From: Cricetomys ansorgei
Lineage: Eukaryota > Chordata > Mammalia > Rodentia > Nesomyidae
Assembly (NCBI GenBank): GCA_026225945.1
Contig: JAMJFZ010000320.1
Coordinates: forward strand, 13,492,001 to 13,556,000
DNA length: 64,000 nt
Direction of reading: 5' to 3'
Of this stretch, positions 44,671-55,055 are shown piece by piece. The position numbers and the translations under genes are program-made. The notes below the pieces were generated by a model. The model saw only the letters and a program-made list of their open reading frames with translations, was not told where the DNA came from and did not search any database. Every line of letters begins with the position of its first letter. The stretch's first letter is position 1.

Positions 44671-45259
44671 TAGAAAAAGGGAAGACAGGGTAATACATGC
44701 TGGAGTCTCCAATTAAAGTCTGATATAATTAGAAATAAGTAACAAGAAATTTCCTTCCCCAACAAAGTGTAACTCCTAAGAAATTAAATTGTTAGGTAAA
44801 AGTAGAAATCAAAAGAGAAATAAACTACCTAGAAAGCAATAAAAATAACTCTTTTAAACCTATTTAAACCTAAAGGAGCATAGGGAAAGAAGGCTCTCAG
44901 TACAGATGGTTGAAAAGTTAAAACAAATGGAAACAACAAGGTCAAAACAGTTGATGTTTTAAAAAAAGGCTCACCATCCGATAAGCTCTCAGCAGTTTCA
45001 CAAGCCCAGCACCTTCCAGCGAGGCATTTCTGTGGGGTGGCAATGTGATGCACAGGGCTGGTTGATGCCTTGCTCAATGTAAAGTCATTTCTACCTTTCA
45101 GGCGCCAAACATCAGCATCTCCACAGATGAGTGAGACACCAGCACAGCTTAGAACATCAGGAGGAACAGATAATTTCATTGGTATTCTCATTCTCAGATA
45201 CCAAAGGATTGTCCCTAGTTTAATCTAGTTATCCATTACACTAAACTGTAAAATAGTAG
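44671..45259. other. Unassigned DNA
   Basis: No feature recognised. The 120-codon minus-strand frame at 44829-45191 has no motif, family or splice support. Confidence 0.4.

Positions 45260-45293
<34 letters not shown>
45260..45293. repeat. (CA)n microsatellite
   Basis: Pure CA tract of about 33 bp. Confidence 0.92.
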
Positions 45294-45295
<2 letters not shown>

Positions 45296-45867
45296 ACAGT
45301 GTTTGCAATTATCCCATGTTATCAGACAGGACGTCTTAATGCCACAAAACTCTCCATATCAATACCCCTTTCTATACTTAGGAAGTTTAAATGCAACTTA
45401 AATTTGGGTTCCAATATGACATTTAATTTTCTTTCCAAAATGACAACATTTTATATGACAGAATAATTGCATAAAACAATGAATCAAAAGATTTTAAAAA
45501 GAGACTTGCTTTATCAGATATCAAATTTACTAAAACTTCTTGACATTTAGACCACTGGTACATGATAGAAAGTCAAGAATAAGATGTCCACACATAAGGA
45601 CACCTTATATAACAGGGTAGCACTTTAATACATTGGCTAAAAAAATTTTAAATCATCTACCCAGACAATTTTTATATTCATTTTACATCTCATGAAACAA
45701 GCTGAATGTGAACTAATGGCAAAAATAAAAACCAAGTAAACAAAAATAGTTTGAGAAAAATCTAGAAGACTGCATGAATTACTGAGGAGAGGGCAGACTT
45801 TTCTTATCTGGCTAGAAAGCCAAAGAGAACCAAAGATAGGGTGGGCGTAGTTAGCAAACTGTGAAGG
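45294..45867. other. Unassigned DNA
   Basis: AT-rich, no feature recognised. Confidence 0.4.
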
Positions 45868-46072
45868 GGTGGGGGCTGTAGCTCCTTTGGTAGAGTGCTC
45901 ATTGAATACAAAAGGCCTTGTATGTGATTTCCAGCACCGCATAAAACTGGGCATGGTGGTAAACAGCCATAATCCCAGCACTCAGGATATGCAGGTAGAG
46001 AGGGCAGGACTGGAGGCCAGCACGGAATGTGTGAAACTCTATCACAAAATCAAAACAAAACAAAAAACCCTA
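45868..46072 (+). mobile_element. B4/RSINE1-type composite SINE
   Basis: 'gtgggggctgtagctcctttggtagagtgctcattgaatacaaaaggccttg' (ID-like head), 'ataaaactgggcatggtggtaaacagccataatcccagcactcagg' (B1-like half), A-rich CAAAACAAAACAAAAAA tail. The clear head/body joint makes this a good example of the composite type. Confidence 0.85.
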
Positions 46073-46109
46073 GGTCTACATTTTTAAGGAAAAAGGTTAC
46101 GCACTAAAC

Positions 46110-46324
46110 CAGCAGTTCTCAACCTGTTGGTCATGGAGATTAAATGACCCTTTCACAGGATTTGCCTAAGACCATCCACATCTCAGATATTTACATTACA
46201 ATTCATAACAGTAGCAAAATCATAGTTATGAAATAGCCACAAAAATAATTTTATGGTTGGGGGTTATGACAACATGAGGAACTGTATTAAAAGGTCACAT
46301 CATTATGAAGGTTGAGGACCACTG
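46110..46324. mobile_element. URR1 hAT-type DNA transposon, non-autonomous
   Basis: The ends CAGCAGTTCTCAACCT and the complement of AGGTTGAGGACCACTG are terminal inverted repeats with two mismatches. The interior has 'tttacattacaattcataacagtagcaaaatc' and 'aataattttatggttgggggttatgacaacatgagg', typical of rodent URR1. Flanks CACTAAAC (46102-46109) and CATTAAAC (46325-46332) are an 8-bp target duplication with one mismatch, as expected for hAT elements. It has no coding capacity and would have been moved in trans. Confidence 0.93.
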
Positions 46325-46332
46325 CATTAAAC

Positions 46333-46647
46333 AATGTACAGACAAATTTGAAAAACAGCATCCTATAACACAGGAAAAACAGGAAGGCACATGACACAGT
46401 TCTTCCCACAGGGAAAGAGTAAGAGGAGAAAACTCATATGGGTCTTTTACGTATCCACATCATATTTCTTCAAAGAAGAGGAATGTGGGGATCATGGGTA
46501 AAAATGTGTTTTAAAGAAAATATGAATTTTCAAAGCATTTTAAGAGAACAATCTTCCATTTTTTTTTGTCAAAAAAAAAAATCACAAATACCTTTGACCC
46601 CAAAACCTTCCCTTCTAGAGAATCTAATTAAAGAAATACAGGCTAAG
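46333..46647. other. Unassigned DNA
   Basis: A/T runs at 46558-46582. No recognised element. Confidence 0.4.
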
Positions 46648-46683
46648 GAACTGGAGATAGGGCTCAGTAGTGAACAGTTAAAA
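46648..46683 (+). mobile_element. B3 SINE part 1 (head)
   Basis: 'ggaactggagatagggctcagtagtgaacagttaaaa' is the 5' head of a B3/B2-class SINE. It breaks off and its body continues at 47188. Confidence 0.7.
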
Positions 46684-47187
46684 TGTCCATGTGGAGGGTA
46701 AGCAGGGGTGTAGTAAAACCACCAAATTAGACCACTCTGTGGGTAGAAAACAGGTTTATTTGGGAAATTTAAACTACCAAGGCTATTTTGGGGAGGGGAA
46801 CACAGAGAATAGCAAAAAGCAGGAAGAGTCTCATCAGTTTTAAGAAGGTTTGTTGTGGTGGGAAGGAATCTGAGAGCTGGAACAGCATGGAGTTGCAGGA
46901 GGGCGTTGTGGGCCAGAATAGCTTAGGAACTAGTGCCGGGTCTTTGATGTTTTACAAGTTTGAGTTCACAGGCATCTCCATGCTCCATTGCCAGAGGTGG
47001 TTGGCTGTAGGAGCAGACAAGCAACAGAATGGCTTTTCCTCATAGTCTCTGGGGAATGCCGAGTGTGATGCTTGTCTATCCACTAGCAATCCTTCTGTTT
47101 ACCTGGTCAGAGTGCAGGCTGAGCTCAGACTGTCATTTAGCACATTGTCAGCAGCACTGCCATTTTGGGGCCCCATTTTGCACCTAA
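46684..47187 (-). mobile_element. LTR-like insertion splitting a B3 SINE
   Basis: About 500 bp that do not belong to the B3. Read on the minus strand it has an AATAAACC polyadenylation-like site (complement of 46748-46755) about 50 bp before a TACTACA end at 46709. The far end is TG-rich near 47182 ('TGCAAAATGGGG'). This is the layout of a solo LTR. Neither the exact ends nor a target duplication could be fixed, and the family is unknown to me. Confidence 0.5.
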
Positions 47188-47330
47188 CACGGAGGACCTG
47201 AGTTCAGTTCCCAGCACCCACGCTGGGCGGCTCACAATCACCTGATGCCTCTGGCTTTTGCAGGCATGTAGTCATGTGCGCATTCCCACAGAGAGACACA
47301 TCCACTTAAAGAAATAAAAAATAAGCAAAT
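47188..47330 (+). mobile_element. B3 SINE part 2 (body and tail)
   Basis: 'cggaggacctgagttcagttcccagcacccacgctgggcggctcacaatcacctgatgcc' resumes the B3 at the position following the head at 46648-46683. An AAATAAAAAATAAG tail ends it. Confidence 0.82.
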
Positions 47331-47660
47331 ACATAAGAAATATGAGCTGAAATAAATAAGAATATGGTAAAAGATACTTTGCGGCTCAAAAGGTCAAGAG
47401 TAACAACAACAGCAAAGCAGAGAATGCTCACCAAGCTGTTCCTCCAGGAAGTATAGACCCACACAAGGGGATGAGTTAGAGGTCTACCAGCTGAAATAAA
47501 AGGTGAGTCTACAAGGCATTTTCAGTGGCTTAACACATACCAGAACACACTATGAAAAGAATATAGCGTTCACACTCTGAAAGATACAAATTTACAAACA
47601 ACTATAGAATTTCAGTTTTCATTTATATAGTATGTATAGTTTGCGTATGATTATGTGATG
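47331..47660. other. Unassigned DNA
   Basis: No feature recognised. 47449-47503 is flanked by splice-like 'ctgttcctccag' and 'gtgagtc' but is closed in all frames. Confidence 0.4.
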
Positions 47661-48066
47661 TGATGCTTTATGTTGATGGTCAATTTGGCAGCATCTGGAA
47701 TCATCAGGGAAAGGCCTCTGGGCACTCCTGAGAAGATGTATCTAAACCGGATTAGCTTCTGGATGTGCCAATGATGAACTTTCTTGATTAGGGTAACGGA
47801 GGTAAGAAAACCTGCCCTAAAAATCAGTGGGGACATTTCATAGGCTGGGTATCTGAGCTGAACAGGAAGAGCAAGCGAGCCGAGTGCAAGCATCCATCTC
47901 TGCTTCCTAACTGGGAACAGAATGCGAACAGCCGCCTCAAGCTCCTACTTCCAGGACTTCCCTGCCCTGATGGACAGTATCCTCAAACCGTGAGCCGAAA
48001 TAAACCCTTTCTCCTTTTAGTTGCCTTTGCCAGGTTACTTTACCTCAGCAATAGAAAAAGTAAGAT
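47661..48066 (+). mobile_element. MT-type MaLR LTR
   Basis: 'tgatgctttatgttgatggtcaatttggcagcatctggaatcatcaggg', 'ctaaaccggattagc', 'gctgaacaggaagagcaagcg', 'catctctgcttcctaactggg', 'cctcaagctcctac', 'gagccgaaataaaccctttctcctttt' and the end 'cagcaatagaaaaagtaagata'. It is complete and moderately diverged, with an AATAAA site in place. Confidence 0.8.
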
Positions 48067-49055
48067 ATATGATCATAAAGACAAATATGGGCGTTTGTAC
48101 TATGTGTCTACTATTTTATATGTTTGTTACTATTTACTATTTTTTGTTACTATCTACTAGTTTGTTACTGTATACTATTTTATGTTTGTTACACGATATA
48201 TGTGCAATTTGTTATGTGAAAGAGAATGCACAGCCATGTAGGGAGTAGAGGAAGAAAGACGAATAAACCACTAAAGTTTCTAGATTTAAGATTATTTACA
48301 TATAGTATAAAATTTCAAATATGCATGCCTTATTTTATTATTTCCAAGCTATGCTTTTTGCCTTTTAGTATTTCTGGGGTCGGAAAGACCCTTGCAGTTG
48401 ATGGATCTGATGGCTCACAGCTAAATGCCAGGGATTTTTCCTTCCATCACCATACATAAAATAATGGAGCCTAAGTGTGTGAGCTACAATGTTACAAATG
48501 TCATACCCCTTGAAAAAGACTTTCGACTCAAGTCAATACTGGCACATCCAATCGAACGATAGAAAAGACCTTTAGAAAACCAGTCCTTTCCGTATTTCTT
48601 TAAGTGGGTTTTCGAAAAAGGCGTGAAAGGATAAAAATGGACCCATTAGGACTCGTCCTCTGACCAATAACCCATCAGTGCTTGGAGTATGTATAGACTG
48701 AGGGGGAGGGAAGCCATGGATTAGAATCCACATGTTTAGTCAAAAGCTTCCTGTCCCCTCAGCAACTCTGAGACAGCCTGAGTGAGGCCACAAGAGTTTG
48801 TTAGCCTTCACTGTACATGCCCTGGAGCCCTCACACCATACCTGTCAGTCTTCCTTCTTCCTTCCTTCCTCCTAGGGGGATAGCCAGAGCAAGCAGACAG
48901 CATTCCTCAGGGTTGTGAGTGGAAAGGAAGCCCAGAACAAACTGAATTTGGCCACAATGCTCAGGGAGGAGAGTCCTTTGTTTGAATATCAGAGTGCACA
49001 TTAAAAACATTTCACCTATGGTTTTTTAAGTCAGCATTTAAGAACATGAAATATA
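48067..49055. other. Unassigned DNA
   Basis: 48100-48200 has repeated TTTGTTACTAT/TACTATTT words (a short imperfect repeat of about 25 bp). A CTTCCTTCC stretch lies near 48855. Nothing else recognised. Confidence 0.4.
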
Positions 49056-49215
49056 GCCAGGTGGGGGTGCACTCCTTTAAACCCAACACTCGGGAGGCAG
49101 AGGCAGGTGCAGCTCTGTGAGTTTGAGGCCAGCCTGGTCTACAGAGTGAGTTCCAGGACAGCCAGAGTTACAGCAGAGAAACCCTGTCTCGAAAAACCGA
49201 AAAAAGAAAAAAAGA
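49056..49215 (+). mobile_element. B1 SINE, youngest-looking copy in the window
   Basis: Very close to the B1 consensus: 'gccaggtgggggtgcactcctttaa', 'cactcgggaggcagaggcagg', 'tgtgagtttgaggccagcctggtctacagagtgagttccaggacagcc', 'gagaaaccctgtctcgaaaaacc', A-rich tail to 49215. 'AACATGAA' occurs just before (49043-49050) and after the tail, a candidate target duplication. Confidence 0.95.
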
Positions 49216-50192
49216 AGCCCAACATGAACTGTCATCCACACAATTTTTCCATTAGCTTTAAATTGTAATTAATATGCCGAGAAAAGGATGAGTTTCTTTA
49301 GAATCCTTCAGTGAGCGACGCATTTGTACCCTGCCACACGTGAGTACCCAGGTGATTCTAACGATCCAAAGGCTCACATGGCGGTTCCATCCTTCTCCCT
49401 CTCACTTCTTCATCTTTCTGTACCATAGTCAAATGGCCCTAGCTCACAGGGCCCAGGCTCTCTTCTGCATCACCACTGGAGACTCTGCTCAGTGGGATCA
49501 GGAATGCTCGCCCCAGCCTGCTTCCTGGCCTTTGCTTGTACATAGTCCTGCGGGCTTTTGTCTCAGCAGCTGCTTCGCACTCATCTCTTTCCCGTGCTGG
49601 ATGCTTTAGGGAAATGACGGGAGAGGGTTGAGCATGTCGCTGTGTGTGATTAGATATTTCTAAGAAATCTCTAAGTGACAAACATTTGAAATTTGGAAAG
49701 CTGTCGGGAGACAATATGATGAGCATTTTGAAGACACAAAATAGAAGAAGACTAAGCCTTGACATGATTAGTGTTTAAAGCAGTGTTTCCATTATTCTTA
49801 ATCCTCACGCTTCTGGGCACATCCTCCAGTAAGCCATGAGAGAAAGGGATGAGAAATAGACAAGAGTGAGCCACTGCTCACACTATAAAGACAATTTTAC
49901 GTTGACCAACCGAAGGAACTCAACACAATAGACTTTGGGATGTTTTAAACTAGAACCTTAGAGCAAGCAAAAATGGAAAATAGCCCAGAAATCACATTTA
50001 CCCTTCCTTTTGGGGGTGCTGGAGGAGGTGCTGTTGTTGAGCAGCAGCAATATTAAACTCCCAGTCTCAGTTGGCTGCAGTGGGCTTTGGAGATGGTGAA
50101 GCTTTGAGTTAAGCTTCGATGGTTTAACAGGAACTGCTTAAGAGCTGATCGGTGAGGAATTCATTCCTTCTCCGGTAATAGTTGACTCTTAC
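49216..50192. other. Unassigned DNA, possibly intronic
   Basis: No repeats recognised. It lies downstream of the candidate exon at 50,193-50,264 (minus strand) and would be intron if that exon is real. Confidence 0.35.
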
Positions 50193-50264
50193 CTTTGGCT
50201 TCTTCTTCATACAGTCCCCACCACGCACCAATTAGAACAACAGTCACACAAAAAATGATAGCCT
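50193..50264 (-). CDS. Candidate internal coding exon with a transmembrane segment
   Basis: On the minus strand the exon is preceded by a branch-like CTAAATC, a T-rich tract and TTTCACAG, and followed by AAAG|GTAAGAGT, a near-consensus donor. It is 72 bp (24 codons) long, open, and has phase 1 at both ends, so it could be skipped without shifting the frame. It encodes the hydrophobic stretch AIIFCVTVVLIGAWW, then LY and an acidic EEE, as in a single membrane-spanning helix with a charged flank. A stop follows soon after the donor in the read-through frame, so the reading depends on splicing. I do not recognise the protein. Phase 1-1 transmembrane exons are common in receptor genes, which is only a hint. 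No partner exons were found in the window, which fits long introns. Confidence 0.5.
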
Positions 50265-51451
50265 CTGTGAAAATAAATAAATTTGATTTAGGGAAAAAAG
50301 TGTACGCAAAACGAAAATAAATGTTGGTCTTAAATATAATCTTTCGGGTATTACGCAAGGAGTCAGGCTTAATCTTTGAAATAACACAGATTAGGCAAAA
50401 AATGATAGAATGTGAATGTCAAAGAGACTCACAGGAATAACTGGGAAATTGATAGACGGCCTGGGGTTTTCGAAACACTCCGTAAAATCCCAAACTCATT
50501 CTCTGACACAGTACAGTCTGTGGGCACTGCACGGGGAGATAAATGTTTTTCTTCAGACTCAGCTTTGAAATCTGTAAGCAGAAGTAAACAGACTCTTGCC
50601 CCAGTGTGGAAGGCGCTGGCATGTCAACAGGTACTCCAGCAAGGGAGGAAATGGGCTCTCTGAAGAGATGTCTGCTGTCTCGCTCTCCTCTCTCTGCCTG
50701 CCTTGCCTCTGCTCTACTTCTCTGTTTTCTCGGTGTGGTTGATCTCCTCTATGCGCCAGCTTACCAGCTTTCATTTCTTTTCTTGTTTCCAGCTTCCTTT
50801 CAACCAGATAACCTATTCATTGTAGTTGCCGGCCCTTGGTAGAAATCCTAATACAGTCTGGGGCTTGAGAGAGAGTTGTAATTGAAGGCAGGATTAGTGT
50901 ATCAGAGGGTGCAGACATAATGGTTGTCTGCTGGGGTAGAAAGACATCAGAGCTGAGTTTCTGAAGATGAACAGAAAGGAAGAGTATTCTGGAAAGGGAT
51001 TCTGGAAACAGAGATCTAAAATGGGAGGGAAGAAAAACAAGTTCAGCCCATTCTACTGCTTTGCTTCCAGTACAGGGTTCACAGGGAGAAAGAGTAAGAG
51101 ACAACTGCAAAACCAGAATTCAAATTTCAAGTGCCTTTGCATGCCAAGTGGAGGGGCTCAGCCTCTGCTCTCCAGCACAGGAAGCCAAGGCTTCCTCTGA
51201 TGGGATGTTCAAGATTTGTCTCCCTCTCACTTCAGCCAACTCTCCTCTTGTCACTTGTCACATTTAGAAAAGAAAACATTGTATTCTTTATTGTATTCTA
51301 TTTCAGAAAAGTAGGAAATAAATAATATCTATCATTAAATCACGCACAGTGTCTGGATTTCTATTAATGAATAACGTGTTTATGACTCTAAAATAAAAAC
51401 AGCATTCAATTCTGGTTGTCTACAAATATATTTCAAAGATTATCTTTTAGA
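50265..51451. other. Unassigned DNA, possibly intronic
   Basis: No repeat family recognised. Overlapping frames on both strands at 50412-51325 are short and without splice support. Confidence 0.35.
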
Positions 51452-51454
51452 TGA

Positions 51455-51497
<43 letters not shown>

Positions 51498-51552
51498 GAA
51501 GGAAGGAAGGAAGGAAGGAAGGAAGGAAGAAAGAAAGAAAGAAAGAAAGAAA

Positions 51553-51619
<67 letters not shown>
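51452..51619. repeat. (GAAA)n-(GGAA)n-(GAAA)n tetranucleotide tract
   Basis: GAAA units to about 51496, eight GGAA units at 51497-51528, then GAAA units again with one AAAAAG break near 51551. It is a pure purine strand of 168 bp. Lysine/glutamate- and phenylalanine/leucine-rich frames here are its translations. Confidence 0.95.
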
Positions 51620-51862
51620 GTGACCTAAATACAGTTCCAATATAAAGTCCTCAAAATAAGTCATTAGAAATAGAAAATCTTTATCACTGAAATCTTTAGG
51701 AATCTCATGGAAACACATTAATCAAAGTCTGGCTGGCAGCCCTGGATTTGACATTTCTTAATTTTCAGTTAAAATCCCTTTAAACTCATAGGAAAAGACA
51801 AAAACCCAGCCTCGGTGGGACACTGTCCAGGGGATGTACCTCTGGATGTGCAGAAAGGAAGT

Positions 51863-52218
51863 TGTGGTGGTTTGAATAAGAATGCCACTCCCAGGCTCAT
51901 AGATTTGAATGCTTGGTCACCAGGGAGTGGCACTATTAGGAGGTGTGGTATTTTGGAGGAAGTGTGTCACTGGGGGTGGGTTTTGAGGTTTCAAATGCTC
52001 AAGCCAGGCCCAGTGTCTCTCTCTGCCTGTAGATCTGGGTATAGGTCTCTCTGCTCCCTCTCCAGCACAATGTCCACCTGCGTGTAGCCATCCTTCCCAC
52101 CATGATGATAAATGACTGAAGCTCTGAACTGTAAGCCAGACCCAATTACATGTTTTCCTTTAAAAGAGTTGCTGTGGTCATGGTGTCTCTTCACAGCAGC
52201 AGGAAATTAACTAAGACA
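51863..52218 (+). mobile_element. ORR1-type MaLR solo LTR, complete
   Basis: Begins TGTGGTGGTTTGAATAAGAA and ends TTAACTAAGACA, 356 bp. 'ttgaatgcttggtcaccaggg', 'aggaggtgtgg', 'gtgtgtcactgggggtggg', 'cacaatgtccacc' and 'gagttgctgtggtcatggtgtctcttcacagcagc' are all in place. Flanks GAAGT (51858-51862) and GAAGC (52219-52223) are a 5-bp target duplication with one mismatch. It is the best-preserved LTR in the window and non-coding. Confidence 0.93.
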
Positions 52219-52295
52219 GAAGCCCTCTTCCTCTTCTTAGGAAACAAAATTGAGAATAAAAGACTATAGGATAAATTCCAGAATCAATTAACCAA

Positions 52296-52540
52296 GGGGG
52301 CTTGTAAAGATGGCTCAGCAGTTAAGAGTACCTGTTGCTCTTCCAGAGGACCACAGTTCAGTTCCCAGCACCCACTTAGAGCTACCTGTGACTTCAGATC
52401 CAGGAGAGCTGATACCTTTTCCTAGTTTCCTGAGGTACCTCCATTCATGTGGCATGCATACAGAGAGAGAGAGAGAGAAGAGAAAGAGAGAGAGAGAGAG
52501 AGATTCACACACATACACGTAAATTAAAAAATAATTTTAA
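52296..52540 (+). mobile_element. B3 SINE with GA expansion
   Basis: 'gggggcttgtaaagatggctcagcagttaagagtacctgttgctcttccagaggaccacagttcagttcccagcaccc' is a well-preserved head and B-box region. A (GA)n tract at 52461-52503 replaces the usual CA/TA tail before 'acacacatacacgtaaattaaaaaa'. Confidence 0.92.
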
Positions 52541-53540
52541 AATCTTCTAAACTAGCTATTTGAGAATTAAAAAGTCATGCGAGATAAACAAGACAGCTGG
52601 AACTACAATCACAGAATCAAGCCGACACTGGAGGTCGGAGGTCGTACAGAGCAGTCGTGCTGCAGGAAGCTCGACAGAAATGGGGACGGAGCAGAATCGA
52701 AAGCTGAGCTTTGACTGCAATGTCAAAACCGGAAGGCAGGAGAGATGAGCGTTTCAAGACAGGAAGTGTGTTTTATTCGTACTCTGCAAGTGAAGGGAGG
52801 GTTCAGCTGGGAAGCAAAGACGATAGGGAAGCTGGCACAGTTACAAGTCTCAGGAAATGGAGGCTCAAAGCACAACCTGAGCCTAAGAGAAGCCACTCTC
52901 CTCTAACGGTTTGGCCATCCTGGCTAAGACCTTTGGATCTCATCTACAAGGGAGCCCTGTGACTTCACAGTAAGCACGGAGATGATGCTAGGGTTCGAAT
53001 CCTCGATCCATTGCTAGGTGGCTGTGGTCAAGCGGTTTTATATTTTCTCTAAATTTTCTAAAATTTAAACTTGTGTACAAACATAGACATAGCTCTCCCA
53101 TGACAGGACCATGCAACAAAGAGCTCTAGTTGCACAGTCCTGAGCGTGGCGCACACCGAAAGCCCAGTCAAGTCAGTCATGTGTCACCGTTCCTGCTGCT
53201 GTTTAATTTAGAGGAACTGGTTGCCTACGCAGTCCTAGAGATGAAGTGAAATACACTCAAATAACTCAGAAAATCTGAGGAACAAGCTCCAAATAAGTGG
53301 TTTTGGAATCAAAAGAATGGTACGTTTGAACCAAAAGACACTAGCTCCATCCATGCACAGGAGTAGGAGACCTAGGTTGTGGGGCAGTCTGTGTTGCTAC
53401 CCAACGTCTTATGCATTCCGGACAGAAGTGTCCAGCTAATGTGTGTTCTCCATCAGCTGGTGAGTCTGCCAGCCTCCCCCATGGTCATTCTTTCTCCCCA
53501 GTCAACTTGTTTGCAATAGCAGCACAGAGGATGAAACCCA
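52541..53540. other. Unassigned DNA
   Basis: 52600-52760 is comparatively CpG-rich. No repeat or exon recognised. Confidence 0.35.
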
Positions 53541-53849
53541 GGGAGTAAGTGCCACAGACACGGCTCAGTCAGTCAACTTGCACAGCAAGCAGGAGGGCCT
53601 GTTTGATCTCCAGTATCCATGCACTGGTGCTTCTCATGCCAGCACTGGGAAAACAGAAACAGAAAGATTCCAGGAGCTAGCTGCTGAGCAGCCTAGCCGG
53701 ATCCACGAACTTCCGGTTCAGTGAAAATCCCTGCCTTCAAAAAATACAAGAGCAATAGAGAAAGATATGTGACATCATCCTCTGGCTTCCACAGTCATAG
53801 ACACATGAGCACATGTGCACATGTATACATATATTTGTGCATGCATGTG

Positions 53850-53881
<32 letters not shown>

Positions 53882-53895
53882 AGCATACCACACAC
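53541..53895 (+). mobile_element. B4-type composite SINE with CA tail
   Basis: 'gggagtaagtgccacagacacggctcagtcagtcaacttgcacagcaagcagg' head, the B1-like half ('tgccagcactgggaaaacagaaacagaaagattcc'), then 'tctggcttccacagtcatagacacatgagcacatgtgc' and (CA)n at 53849-53876. It is old and diverged. Confidence 0.68.
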
Positions 53896-54982
53896 ACTCA
53901 ACAAAACCCAATAAGTATGTTTACACTTGATCAATAATAAATAAATGTTTCCTAAAGAATATTTCTGTGTTAAGTTTAGAAAGGGGGCAATAGTTATATG
54001 TCTAGCATAGATAGGGAGATATTTAAGATTTAAAAGCATAGGTCCTATCAGTAAATATGACAGATTAGCCTTTAGATTCCTAATTTAAAAGCATAATTGA
54101 GTAATGGATTTTTAGACTGTCACCCGTAAGTAGAAAGATACAAAGAGTCAAATCCGTCTTTAAAGTACTAGAATGGCTCAGAGAACCTGTGATTTGTTAT
54201 TTGTTATATTTACTGCAGTTGTTAAAGTTTAGCTGGTACTTTGGGCATCTGAAAAACTTTAAAAGAAAACTGAATGTATTAAATTTATACATGGACTTTA
54301 AATACTTAAGCAGATTTTATTAACTAAGTTGTAAAGGGACCTGCTTGGGAGCTGAATGTGTTCAACTTAAATGGATCAAACATTATTCAAAGGCTCCCTT
54401 GAAAGCAATTTTAAAATTTACTAGATTCATAAATCAAATAATAAAATGTGTAAGGTGAACTTACAAGTTTGGAAAAAGCTTGGCTTTTAAAATGTATTTT
54501 TAATAAAATGAGTATTAAATTAAAACCTTAAATAACAACATGGACCTTTTCTCTGCACAAAAAGCAGCTCTCAGATTTTTTTTTTTAAATCACAATTGAC
54601 ATGGAGATTTCATAATTGCAAATGTGCCTAAAAAAGAAATCTGTACAAGTGAAACAGAAGCAACAAGATTGAAAATTACTTTCCTAAGCCCGATCCTCCC
54701 CAAAATGACTTAAATATGTAAAGCAAATAGGTTTATTATGTTGTAGGAAAAATTAAGCACTAAAATGAAATGCTAGGGGAATGAATTGAGTTATAAAGAA
54801 AACAACATATTTGACTCCTGGTTGAGCAATGTGATTCACAAGGAAACCAAGTTAGTCGGCATTCAGACTTCTTATTCTAAAGGCATCAGTTCAGAGGCTA
54901 CAGGGCTACAGGGAAAATGGTTTCTAAGTACTTCATACTCCATAGTTGGTAGATCGTATATGAAGACACAATACGAATATTT
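53896..54982. other. Unassigned AT-rich DNA
   Basis: No repeats recognised. It is strongly AT-rich with TTAAAA/TTTAAA words and could include conserved non-coding sequence. Confidence 0.35.
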
Positions 54983-55055
54983 TCATCCTCACTGGTAGAG
55001 TGTTTGCTTAGCATGCTTGAAGCCCTGGGTTCCATTTTCCTATCACCGCAAAACA
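54983..55055 (+). mobile_element. ID-like SINE head
   Basis: 'catcctcactggtagagtgtttgcttagcatgcttgaagccctgggttccattttcctatcaccgcaaaaca' has the A-box half, the TAGCATG loop and the box-B GGTTCCA of an ID element, followed by a short A-rich end. Confidence 0.8.

Noticed and set aside
47449..47503. Splice-like segment on the plus strand (cctccag ... gtgagtc)
   Set aside because: Closed in all three frames and without conservation evidence. At most an exon of a non-coding RNA, too weak to list.
51440..51718. Lysine/glutamate-rich and phenylalanine/leucine-rich frames
   Set aside because: Direct translations of the GAAA/GGAA tract.
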